From assembly GCA_015350385.1 (NCBI GenBank), contig WNKI01000003.1:2326698-2390697 (forward strand): a stretch of DNA of 64,000 bases. Reading direction: 5' to 3'. Of the stretch, positions 52,533 to 64,000 are shown piece by piece (the first letter of the stretch is position 1; each line of letters opens with the position of its first letter). This DNA comes from Aculops lycopersici (lineage: Eukaryota > Arthropoda > Arachnida > Trombidiformes > Eriophyidae). Under the pieces are notes generated by a model. The model was not told where the DNA came from. It ran no database searches and saw only the letters and a list, made by a program, of their open reading frames with translations. Both the position numbers and the translations under genes were made by a program.

Positions 52533-55500
52533 CTGTAGGCGAACTTGTCTGTGTTTCCGGTGGAATTTAAAGTGGGAGAATGGTCGAATGGAAGGTTAAT
52601 TAGTGAGCCAAGTCCAAGATAAAATTAGATTCTCATTAACGATAGTTGAGTAGATCATTTGGGTTTGTCGAGCTGAAAACCAAAATGAACCTAACGCTCG
52701 AGATAGAGATAGAAATAGAGAAGGAAATGGAGAGACGAGAAGAGAAGAGAGATTGATTTGAAGTAAAAAACTACCAGATCATACACGAGACAAACTTAGT
52801 GGAGGATTCAATGTGCAAGTCGGGAGAGAAATTGGAAGAGGCGGAGGAGGCACAATTTATTAGCTTAGATGGTGACTGAAACTCGGACTTGGTCTTATCT
52901 GGCATCATTGTGGTCGTTGGCGCCAACGTTTGCGCTTATCACTAGTCCGAGTTGGAAGTGCGAGCAACGAGCAATAAACTGGCCAAAAACGATCGCATTT
53001 CCCTCCTGGTCGCCGTCGTTAGTTGGTTAGTGTGGCAACGTTGCTTGGTTGCTTAGTCGGCACAAGTTGGGAATAACATGACAGCCAACGAGCCCTCGGA
53101 CGGCAACCACTTGCTCCAAGAGTGAGGCGACGCGACGCGTCGCAAAAGACTCTACTAGATGACGTAGTTGAGTTTTCTCATCTGACTTGCGGTCGGGAGT
53201 CGGTGGTTTTGTTGCGTCATTTGCGCTTTCGGTGGGTCGGCCACTTGCTAACTCGCAGGCCAATCGGCGAACAAGATCTTGTAGAGCCGGCGAGTTGGCG
53301 ACGAGAAAGAGATGAGATGAGACGAGACGAGACGAGCGAAGAGGAGAAGAGCGAAACTCGACACTGGAGGCTCGCAAACTTATCTTAAATCTATTTGCTC
53401 AGATGAGCAGCAAGCTTGTTACGCGATGCAACCCAACGGAAGGCGAAACTAGCTCACTTGCTCGAAGCAACGATTCCAGAGAGTGGCCAAAACTCCGCCG
53501 TCTCCTGGCGCGACGACCAGTCAGCTGTCCATCTCACCGGCAAAGGATGCAGGGAGAATGGCAACTTCCGCTTGCTCACTTACACTTGTAATCGCGGTGA
53601 AATGAGCAACTACATGCGTTCCCGCCGCCACCGACCCGGAGTGCATTGACTTTTTCGCAAGTAACTCGAGTTGCTTAGGTACCGCCAGAACCGCAACTAG
53701 AGGCCCCAAGACCTTTACGTGCCTTACTGAAATGACCTTCAAAGTCTCAATTTCCTCCCCTTTGCGCCTCTCATTTTAACATTAAAATTTCCCTCACTCC
53801 CCATCTCACTTGCTTCTCTCGGTGGTCGTTGTCGAATTCTTTCTAGAATTTCAATTGGATCTCCAGCCTAGAATTAGAGGCTGGCGCCAAGCGGAAGTTG
53901 AATGTTGTTCAGAATCATTCTCAAGAGAAGAAGTAGAGGGAGAAAATTCAATTACACTTTGACGCCAAAAACTCGAACACCTTCGTCGTCGTCTTGTTTT
54001 AGCGGGATCACAAATTTCAAAGCCAAACTCTGGAGGTTTGAATTCGATATGAGAGATTCAAGAATCGAATGGCTTATTAGCGACCGACCTTCAAGGCAAG
54101 TCTCTCGACGAAGACGACGACGACGACAAGACAATTTTAAGCTAACAAACTCTCAAGCTCCAGCTCAAATTAGATTAGATCAAATTGATTCGCGGCACCA
54201 GCTTTTGGTTATCGTCGTCGTCGCCGCTGCTGTTGCTCTCCTCCTTTGCCTATCTCTTTGAACGAGCTACGCCTTCAAAACTCAACAGAACTCTCGCCGA
54301 GTTCATCATATCAAGAGAGTTATGCGAACTATACGATGATCGTCATTATCGTCATCACAGGCATTGCAAACTTTGGCTCAATTTGCCGCTAGAGCTTCAG
54401 GGGAGTTAGTCCAGCGGTTAAATTTTGGCAAGCCAAAGTAGGCAACCAACTGGAACGACGGCCGCGACGAGACAAATGCGCAACTCTCAAGTTGATGCAC
54501 CAATAACGCGAGCTGCGTTACGTTACGTTGCAATCCGTTGCTTTGCCTAGCGTTGAGTGGAAGGCGAAATGAAGTGGAGCGAAGTGAAGTGAGCAACTTA
54601 ATTGGGGGAGTCGCTCAATTTTGCCGCTTTCGTCTGGTCGTTCGTCGGGAATATTGAAAATTTGCCTTCCACTTTTACGTACACTTGGTTAACTTCATCG
54701 GCGCCAAATTTGCCATCCGCCGATCGGCGGTAGCTCAATTTCATATTCAAACCACACGCCCATTTCCCACTCTCCAGTTCAAAGAAGAGTTAAACAAACG
54801 ACAGGCGACCCTGTCACCGTTCAATTGCCGCGCCGAGCTTAGCGCAGCTCAACTTTAGTCCAAGCTCCTGACGGTTGAGTTCGGCGAGTAAAGTCTAGTC
54901 CCATGGGTTGGCCCACTCTGCCACTAACAAACAGGCAGGTCCTCTGTGGAAATGCGCATTCTATTTGCATGCACACGCGCTGCAGCTAAATTTTCAGTAG
55001 TGTTAGATCAGTGAGTCGCCGTGCGCGCGAGTAAATGGATGAGCGAGCGGGACCTAGGGGCGCCAAGTCGCTAGGCGCCCTGCTTGAATTTTAAGCCTCT
55101 TGAGCTGACGAGCAAGTAAACGGCATGAGGCTTTAAAATTTTGCCATTCTCTTGGGCGCAAGCGTAAATGTTTATATTTGTGTCCGCGTGGACGATACTT
55201 ATATTTTGAACCCCCTTGTCGCTTACTTGTAGAGGCAGACAGAAAACTTGTTTTTGTTCGAATATTTGTCCCTCCTTGTAAAAAATGTCGACATCTTCCA
55301 AGGAAAAACTAGATTTAAACTCGAGCTTCAGCTATACATAAGTCAAAGTCGCAGAGTTGAGCCACATAAATCATAGCAACTCATACAGTGACTATGAGCC
55401 AGTTGATACATCCGATTGTTTGTCTCTCTCTCTCTCTCGGTCCGATAGTCTCTTGGCGGCGGCCCCGTGGCCTAGTGACTGGCGGTTGCTGAGTCGAGTG

Positions 55501-56268
55501 GAGTTGTCGACAGGCGACAGTTCTGAGAATTACACCGGAAGAGGGGAGTAACATTTTTTCTTTTTGGTCCAAGCAAAAGAAACTCACTGAAGCTAACTGA
55601 CTGCTCACTATGCAACTTGATCTCGAGCCCCAAGAGACTTGCCGAGTTTTAGAAGTCAGCTAAACTCAGCAGACTTTGATAAAAAACTGACTCGAGCAAT
55701 GAGCCAACCGGAAGTCTTAGTCCGGCCCAGTAACCAAGGGAAACCAAACCAGGGGCTTCGGAAAAGAGATAGCGGGCAAGCGAGAGACTGACACCGTAAG
55801 TCGGTGATGTTGACGTCGAACTGAGAGACAGTTTTTACGATTGCTGGCAGGAAGTTGGGAAGTCGAAAAGTCGCTCAAAGGGGAGAAGTGCAATAACGAT
55901 AATTATATTTTCAGCTGTGTGGTATTCCTTTCAGTTTTTATTGTATTTTAAGTGTCGTCTATTAAATCTGTGTGTCCAAACTTACGACTCGAGTTGAGTT
56001 GAAGTCTCCATTTTGAGGATTAGAATTTCATTGCGATGCTTAGAGGAGAGTGAGCCGAATAATTGAATCAGCTGATGTTTTTGTAGTCGCCGCCGCCTCT
56101 GATGCGGTTACCGTTCAAACTCTCTGATGTTGTTGCCTCTAATTGACCAAGTTGGGCAAATTTTAATGAAAGTCAACGGCGAGCAAGGAGGACTGCAAAC
56201 CGCAATCATCAAATTGGCGTCAAATTTAGACGGTCGTGGAGAGATTCATCGGTAGACAATCTAATAAC

Positions 56269-56305
56269 GAGGCGAGGCGAGGCGAGGCGCGGCGCGGCGA
56301 GGCGG
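56269..56305. repeat. (GAGGC)n repeat
   Basis: About seven GC-rich pentanucleotide units with CGCGG variants. Confidence 0.85.
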
Positions 56306-59300
56306 ATAGTATAGTCAACATCTCCATACTGCTAACAGTGATTGCGGAAATCTTTGTTGGCAGCTAGATCACTTGAAGCTTACGCACACATTCGCAATTA
56401 ATTGCTAAGCTAAATGGGCCAACATTTTGCTAGACTTCCAGCTTATTGACGAAACATTAGCCTCGCTCTTGATCTTAGTCTTCGACTACGACGACGACGA
56501 CGGCGACCAAAATATAAACACAAGTCTCTACTTTGACGCTATTTTCGGCTGGCGATCGCGAATCCAAACGAAAGCAAGAGAATCGAAGAAGCTAATATTT
56601 TGGCCCCCAAAGGAGAGGGACTAACACATAGGCAATTAACCTGTACGCACGCCAAGCTCGCTAGGTAACTGTCTACACGCAGCAGCTGATTGGCACTGAT
56701 GCTACTCCAGTTTGCAAATTGTCTACTGGTTATTTGACTTCTATCTTTCCAAGACAAGACCCAACTTGGCAACTTTTTTCTCGACTGGCTATCCGTTTGG
56801 TTAGTGGCGCTATTCCAGTGAGTTAACGCAAACTCTCGATGAGCAGTGGGCGGTCGAAAGATTAGTAAGCCAATTGGAATGGCCATTATCACTCACTCAC
56901 TTGCTCAATGGTCGCGAGTTGCGACCCGTAAGTAAAGCAGCAAGTTGCGGCAACCACCGACGCCGTCGCTGTTATATGAAACTGGATGAGATCGAATAGA
57001 ATTGTCTCAACTCAAGCTTGAGTTGAGACTCCCCAAAGGGCCAGCCAGTCAGCCAGCGACAAAAGACACAGACACACGAACTCGCTCTCTTTCAACATAC
57101 AAACGAGAGTTTATACATCCAAATGGCCACCCGGCACAAGTTGCCATAAATACATTTGCTCTTTTCGCCGGCTGGTTGCTGGTGCACTTTTCAAACGGTA
57201 GTAGTGGTGCAAGTTATATATTTATATACAATGTGAGTGGCGCGCAAGCGACACACGAGACAGAGGAAGCCACCACGGAGCGACCAGTCGACCATCAATT
57301 AAATGGCTGGCCCACTCGGTTGCTCTTTTAACGCCACTTGTTCCCTTGTTCCCTTCTTCCTTCGCTCTCGCTTTCGTCTGTTGAAATAACGCAGCGAGGC
57401 GGGCGAACAAATGAGCAACAAACTGGGGTAATAATAATAGCTGCCACTGCAACTGCTCACTTGCTCAAGCTGACTGCTCATTATTGTCCCACTGACTCAC
57501 TAACTCGCTTAGTGGCCGCGGCGCTGAGATTCTGCAAATTGCGCTGGCTGTCGCAGGAGCTCAGCTCAGCTCAGCTCTTGATGTTGTCCCTTGGTTGCGG
57601 CCCCGGCCGGAACTAGCGAAGATTGGCGCTAAGGGGACAACTAATCTAACCCGGTTACTGATAAACTTAGCGCCCGTGGTTGTAGTGGCCGACAATCGCG
57701 TAAGTTTATCCTCAGTGCAAGCATTCGGGTTAGTTTGAGTTTATATGTGGGGGCGCAAAACAAACAAAAACTAACAAATAATCTGTCCGCTTAAGCTGCA
57801 GCCAAGTTTGTGTGTTAAAGCTTCGAGTTGCCGGAAACAGCGATCGTCCTGGTCGAGGTTGTCATCATCGAGATCATCGAGTTTACTAAGCACACCAATC
57901 AACTGGATATTCAATATCTTGCCGAGGCATCGGAGCTGAGCAGTTAAGAGACGACTGGCAATTTCGCCAACTCAGCCGCTGAGAGCTAACCTCCATCGTT
58001 CTCGGGATATCCACTTCCGGTTGGCGCGCAAAAACAGAGAGCGAGTGGAGTTTATCAAGCGCGAACAAGTTGCACTGATACAAAGTTGATTGTTTGCACT
58101 TTCTCTCCGGTTTTCCTCCTCTCTTTTTCGCCTTTAACATCTCCAGCTCGATGGGGGGCAATTTGTTACTATCGCCATCATGTTGATAGTTGGAAAAATT
58201 GCGACTTGTGCAGATTTCTTGACGATTTCCCAACAACCAAGAGTGGTGTTCGGGATCTGCGCACTAATTTTTGCAAGTTTACTGCGATAGTATATGTAAT
58301 TGCGTCTAATAATGCGTGAGCTGCCAGCAAAGATCAGAAACCAAAATGTTGGTCACGCCGGATTAACGCGACGACTTAAGTCGGCGATTCCAAGTTCCCG
58401 ACCAATTAATTGAGCTCTGAATCAATTTTCAATATAGCACTTATTTGAAAAATTTGCCAAGATCGTTGGTTCAATTGAGTGAGAGGGAGGAAAAGTGTGC
58501 AATTTGCTCGTTGTATGGCCATCATTACATAACTGGAGCAAACGCTTTTGGATACGCGAGAACCGGAAGTTGCTGGATCGTTGAGAGGGATGGGGCAAAA
58601 AGGTCTATTATTGAGAGAATAAAACTCTCGATTTGTATACCCGGAAGGGAATCAAAAAATTCAGGACTTTGCTCAACTATTTCTACTACAACCAGCAAAC
58701 TAAGTCCCATTCTCGCTGTTGAAGTGTGAGGAGAAGTCACTAAGCGAGTGATGGAGTTCCAATGATTTATGCCTCAATTCCGCCCACTCGAGCGCTCATT
58801 TGCCTCGCGCCTGTCGCTGATCCTTTGCTCCTGGCTTGGCAAAGGAATGGCGCTATCCCTGAGTTGACTTGCAGGTTTGCTTTATCTAAGAGTCCGCATT
58901 GTGAGTCGGAGGTTTCAGCTGGCGAGACGCGAGCCCCGAGGTCACCTAGTGGCACTGGAACAGTATGGGCAACGGTGTGTGCAACTCGCTCACTCGACCA
59001 TCGATTGACTCTGACTCTCCGAATTCACTTTACTTTACTCCTCTTCTCTAGTCGGGAATTTGAGTTGCAGTTTGGGTGTATGTGTTTAGAGGGGGAGCAA
59101 AACACATTTACTCGCACTTTTATTGCGATAATCGATTCTGAAGCCGCCGCTTCCGGTCAACGCAAACTCCGCCCGTTGGTCGAGTGTTCTGGCGAAAGGT
59201 GTCTTTTCGTTTCTGTTCCCTGGTAGCTCAGAAAAATGATGATGATGATGATGGTGGTGTTGGCGGTGGTGCCAAAAGCGGCGGCGGCAATGGCGATTCA

Positions 59301-60963
59301 ATGTTGAGTGGTCGCTATGTGCCATTGAAGCGTCGTTGGGGATTCGCCATTGGTAACAGTAGAGCCAAACAACCAAGACGACGGGGACTCAGGCGACAAT
59401 GGCAAAGAAGGATCTTGGATTGAGTTCACGAGGGAGAACTGCGTAAAGTTTCGCCGAGCCACCGAGTCGATTCGGATCATCGACTCCTCCATTCAGCGTC
59501 CATTGACCGACGGCCTACTGGCTGGTGGTTGCCGGAGTTAGCAAAAGTGGCCAGCTATTTGCTGGACTTTTGCGCGCTAGAACCACGGCTTCAGTGGAAG
59601 AGGTTTTAGATGGAAGGGGACCAGGAGTTGGCCAATCACGTTGCTCCTATTGCAACTGTCGCTGCTGCTGATGGTTGCTCAAGTTGTAAGTGTTTCGTGT
59701 AGAGAGTTCAGCTTGCTCTTTTTGCCACTCACTCATCTCTTTCTCGGCCAGTCTCTCCTTCTCGACCAAGGAAGAGGAGAGAGACGCACTCAGGAGCTGA
59801 AAGTAACTGCGCCACTAGTATCACCGAGCGACAGAGTTATTATGTGCTACTACCATTACTAGTATGTGACTCTCGCAAGGGAGACAGTGAGTTACAGACA
59901 TCATTCAACTTCTGGCGTCTAAAACTCTAGGCAACCCACTTGACTTGTGCTTGCGCTTCCAACTTACGGCGGACGAGCGACTAGATTGAGCTGCCTCTGG
60001 TTTGGTTTGGTTGTTGTTGTTTCATTGCAAAGCGAGTGAGCAACCGGGATGCTTTTAATGACCAATCGACAAGAGCGACAACGACAAGTCGCAAGAGGCC
60101 AGCGTACCAGCAGAATCCGGTGGTGGTTGGTCGGTAGTTAGACCAGAGTGTTGAGTTGCACTCGTGAGAGTTGGTCTCTTGTTGTTCTTGTTACAACAAC
60201 AAGGAGTTTGCTCGCTCGTGGTTGTCGCATTTAGTTGCTAATGCTCTCGTCGCCACTGATTCGTGATTTCGTCCAGCGACCCTATGTGCCGCTACACTAG
60301 CAGTAGTTGACGCCATATCCGCTGCTTCCAGTCGTTGGGCTCGGTGAGGATAAGTTGATTGCCAACAAACAATAGAAACGCCGATTGACCAGTGGAATGT
60401 TGAATTGTCGACCAGTCGACCAATCCGACGACGACGACGACGACTAAAAGACAAGTTGCTTTGGAACGGCGGCAACGCTGCCACTCGAGTCTGACATTCG
60501 TGCTCACGCGCCGCCACTTCGCCAGCAAACTAGGGATTCTTTTCAATCAAAATGTCGCTGCCTCAGTTCAGAGGGGGAAATTTGCATGAGTCCCCCTGGA
60601 TGGTGCGGGTTTTGCGTGGGCGTGGCCAATTTTCAACAATACTGCGGGCAATTAAGGGCCACTACGGTGGTGCGGCGGGCGGACGGAGCAGGAGGCAAGC
60701 GAGAGCATGGAGCCAAATGAGGCGCAATCAATCAGTCAACTCGACAAGCGTAAATCCTGACTTCTAGTTGCTCGTTCGGATTGGAACGGAATCGAGCTCG
60801 AGCTTGGTCTTTCAATGTGAAGGACGATGAAATCATTGTAATGCACAAATTATCTTTTCTTTTTTCCAACTGCAACTGCAACTGCGATAGCTACAACCTA
60901 AACCACAACTGGAATCACACACAAGATCAGCGAGCAGAAAGATAGAGGAAAAATGAATGAGAA

Positions 60964-61007
60964 GAGATGAGATGAGATGAGATGAGATGAGATGAGATGA
61001 GATGAGA
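60964..61007. repeat. (GAGAT)n microsatellite
   Basis: Eight or so near-perfect tandem units. Confidence 0.92.
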
Positions 61008-61276
61008 GAAGAGCAATCGGCAGGGGCAAAAAATGGACTAGCAAGAGCAAAAAAGAGGCAATAGTAAATCTGGCTAAAAGTTGGCGCATTCAATTATGCT
61101 AATTCAATTGGAAGATATTGCGCAAACCATCGGCTTTACTGGTCACTGTCCAGTGGACAAGATAGCGACAAGTGAGCAGCAACCACTTGGTGCTGCAACA
61201 GCGGCTGAAACTTAGCCCAGTGGTCAAGCGGTCGAGTTTCACTGTCCCTTCTGCAGTTATGTTCAAAGGCTGGCTC

Positions 61277-61300
61277 ACTCGCTCGCTCGCTCGCTCGCTT
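61277..61300. repeat. (CTCG)n microsatellite
   Basis: Five tandem tetranucleotide units, in a frame that mimics coding sequence. Confidence 0.8.
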
Positions 61301-63445
61301 TCCAATGATTACATAACTGCCACCAAAGCGGCTACAGTTACAGGGAATGCGACAGCCAACCAAGTGGCCGACCGTCCAGTTAGCTGCACGGTGGGACCAG
61401 TAACTCACTTGAGCCTCGTTGGTCGTAGATGTTGTTGTAGTTGTAGGTTATCTGGCTTACAAAACACCAACAGGATCAAGTGGCGCGTTAATTTAACCCA
61501 AACCAGTGGTTCTATCCCTCGCTCTCGCACTTTGGTTAGCACTGCCACTAGTTTACCCGGCAGCCACCACCAATCCAAACAGTCACTCGATGACCGGCGG
61601 CGCAATCAGCTGATCATATCGCGAGCGGCCATCTAGCCGCCGGAGGTTTGCCTCGAGATCCTCGCTATATATTCGAGTAGACGTTGCGGCGAGAAAAAAA
61701 AGAGGAGAACCTTGGAGCCAACGAAACCCGTGTACATATGGAGCTGGTTCATCTTAGCCAACCAAAGAAACTCTCACTCACCTCCGAGAGGTAAGCAAAT
61801 TTGCTCGCTCCCACCCGCAACGAGTGTCTGCCAATTAGGCGAGCCATTTGATGTGCCGCCTGCTCGCTCGCTGCAAACCACCGCACACTGAGCGACTGGA
61901 GGAGACTCAAGCGACTTCCGGTGCCTAGCGACCCGGACGACGCTCATACGGTGACTTATTTCCGCGCCGCAGCTTAGTAGGTCACTGCAGTCGTTCGTTC
62001 GGTTCGCTTGGCGTCGCCCATTTACAGTGCAAGCAGCATTTGTCTGCTTCCACACAAATGCCTACACAATCGGCCCCACTAACCAATACGAGCGATCGAG
62101 ATAATCGCTGCCGCCTCTGTGGCCACAGCGAGCGCATATGTGTGACATGTGAGACTCGTGTGTGTGTCTGGAGTCGTTGTGTTGGACTAATGTTAACTGG
62201 CAACTTGTTTTACCTGCGCCACACCAACCAACAACCTGCGAGCCAAATTACTACTAACTGACTCACTTAAACCCACGGCGGTCAGGTGAGGTGTGCATGT
62301 CGGACTGAGTCAATTGATGGGCTGGCTTGCGGATTATCTACCTCAAGCGGGGAATCAATTACTGCGTGCGTCGCGTATGCAGGCGAGTCGATGCCTTGCT
62401 CTTTAGATGTGCACAAACCAAATGAGAGATATCGAACCAAACCTAAGAATTTGTAGCCACCAATTAGTGGAAGTATTCAGCTGAGATTACTGCATTCGGC
62501 GTGCATTTTGGCCGTTAAGCCATGCCAAAAGGAAACTTGCTGCTCGGCGTAAGAGTTGGCTACCAATGAATAATGGCAAACTCGCTTAGCCGATGAGGTG
62601 GATAGAATGACGCCAAGCGGAAGTGGCGAGGAGCCAAACGCACGAATTGATGGAGGACAAGCGAGCGAGTGAACCTCAAATTTAGTGGTTGAAATTTTGA
62701 TTTGTTGCTTTCGACGTGACAAAAAACAAACCAACTGATTAGCTGCAACCAAAAGCCGGACAACCATTTGCCTGCCTACTTCCCCATTGTTTTCCTCTTT
62801 TCCTCTTCGGGGGGTCTGCTAGAGTTTCTGCTTGGCAGTCGACGATGTTGGTGCTACACGTCGGAGCCAGCAGGTATCGAGAGTTTAGTAGCAAGGTGGT
62901 GGTAGTGTTGGCGGACGAGTGCATACTGGCATCGCGCTAGACCCAACCAGCTGACTGCCTAATACCTCTGCACTTTTGGACTCTCGCAAAAAGTTATATC
63001 CAGATAGTGTGCTACAAGAGCAGTCGCCGACAAGTTGGCTCTTTCATGACGTAATATCTAAAGGAAGCTGCGGCGAGCTTTCCACGCGCGCCACCGGCAC
63101 ACAAATCCAATAAGCCACCGAAACAACCACAGCTGGCGGCGCCTCTGGCCCGATAGCTTCCACTTGCACTCAACAAATCCAATTTTTCCCCTGTATTTCC
63201 CTATGCGTGGTATAGCAAATACAATCTAAAGAGAGACCGTTGTTGTTGTTATTTCATCCAATCGCACGATACAAAATAAATTTACGGATTTTGAGAGAGA
63301 ATAGAGATTCTGGAGAAAGATTGAAATTTGGAAGTCTAGCCACTGCGATTTGATTTATGGCAGCAACAACAACAACATCAACCCGATGGGCTGCTGCTAC
63401 TCGCTCCTCTTCTTTCTGAATTAGCCTTAGGAGGAAACGCGCCGA

Positions 63446-63448
<3 letters not shown>

Positions 63449-63480
<32 letters not shown>
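63449..63480. repeat. (GA)n microsatellite / GAGA element
   Basis: A pure GA run of about 31 bp near the window end. GA runs bind GAGA-type factors in arthropod promoters; any such role here is inference. Confidence 0.92.
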
Positions 63481-63482
<2 letters not shown>

Positions 63483-64000
63483 TTAGAAACTTGGATGACG
63501 AATCAGACTCAACATTCGCGCGCGCGTTGATATTTGTGACTGACATTCAGACAATATGCATCATCTTCGAATGGCACCACATGATCTTTGGCACAGCTGA
63601 ACGACGGCACATTCTGTTTTTCATATGTCCGTTAACGAGTAGAAATGTGGGTGATTTCTAGTACAGAAAAGTAGAGTAAAATTCTAAAACATTCAATCAA
63701 TTTCAAGTAAAGTACAAAGTGATCATAGAGACTAAGTGTGATGTGTACATGTGTTCATAGAGAGCGAGAGGGTGAGAATCTTGTCAGATAACTTGACTGA
63801 TGGTTAACAGGATGGTTGTAAGCCAAGAATCGGGGGCCGTCACTTGTTGTTTGTATTATGCCACGAGACTCGTGCACTAGACGGCGGCCGAGCAATTTGC
63901 ACCGAGCCCGACAGCAGCTTAAAGGTCGGGGAATGAGAGGGCTTGCGCTTGCGATTGATCATCATTCGAAAATCAATCGCTACGGGACCACAAAGAAGGC

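Larger units (their letters stand above)
52533..64000. other. 11.5-kb region without supported genes, upstream of the GPCR
   Basis: No ORF here shows a domain, signal peptide with a phase-compatible donor, or gene-like composition. The many 60-150-residue ORFs overlap in several frames and strands (for example around 53000-53650, 57200-57500, 58760-59420 and 61100-62260). No tRNA or rRNA was recognised. The receptor needs a 5' exon with a signal peptide, so part of this stretch is probably its first intron and promoter. It is rich in short tandem repeats and in ETS-like ACTTCCGG sites (55708, 58013, 58563, 61914). Confidence 0.4.

Noticed and set aside
53027..53377. 116-residue minus strand ORF as a possible first exon of the GPCR
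   Set aside because: It has no clear signal peptide and no donor in the phase needed by the exon at 52532.
58762..59226. 154-residue + strand ORF
   Set aside because: It has a hydrophobic start by chance but no domain, and the reverse strand is equally open.
60964..61007. Regular repeat considered as a CRISPR-like array
   Set aside because: It is a simple pentanucleotide microsatellite without spacers, in a eukaryotic genome.

Overview
The window is eukaryotic and almost certainly from an arthropod. It carries a calcitonin-like diuretic hormone (DH31) receptor, a RYamide-type neuropeptide precursor, a Na+/K+-ATPase alpha subunit and a set of metazoan housekeeping genes. Most genes are intronless or have one short GT-AG intron, and several intergenic gaps are only 80-400 bp. 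The introns that can be resolved often carry a CTAAC/TACTAAC-like branch point. Extreme intron poverty, short intergenic gaps and an arthropod neuropeptide set suggest a small-genome chelicerate, most likely a mite. That is inference: no species-diagnostic sequence was recognised.

Layout. At 1-10.8 kb there is a tight housekeeping block with alternating strands: the 3' end of a C2HC zinc-finger gene (+), a DHX8/Prp22-type spliceosomal helicase (-), a SUCO/Slp1-type SUN protein (+), a small coiled-coil protein (-), the ER co-chaperone DNAJC3/P58IPK (+), a lipid phosphate phosphatase (-) and inositol monophosphatase (+). Neighbours are head-to-head or tail-to-tail, so pairs probably share promoters and 3' regions. 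At 10.8-24.5 kb the DNA is looser. It holds a four-exon RYamide precursor (13346-16126) and a 1245-residue low-complexity secreted protein (17602-21339).

At 24.5-34 kb lie SPOP (+), a SoxF-like HMG-box factor (-) with a polyglutamine run, and a divergent Na+/K+-ATPase alpha (-, two exons). At 35.5-43.8 kb is a second compact block: UQCRB (-), a clathrin light chain C-terminal ORF (+), gamma-tubulin (-), a small cysteine-rich secreted protein (+), SMU1 (+) with an overlapping membrane smORF, and a 458-residue secreted protein of unknown family (+). From 44.6 to 52.5 kb the minus strand carries a DH31-receptor-like class B GPCR, in at least ten exons. From 52.5 kb to the end I see no supported coding sequence. 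That stretch is rich in microsatellites and may hold the receptor's missing first exon, its first intron and its promoter.

Functional links. DHX8 and SMU1 are both spliceosome proteins. RYamide and the DH31 receptor both belong to the neuropeptide systems that control water balance and feeding in arthropods, and Na+/K+-ATPase drives the epithelial transport those hormones regulate. Nothing in the sequence shows that these genes are co-regulated. The most notable items are the RYamide precursor, whose peptide core looks like an intermediate between luqin and RYamide; the ATPase, which lacks two conserved sodium-site-III residues; a DHX8 without an S1 domain; and an ATGA-overlapping membrane smORF after SMU1.
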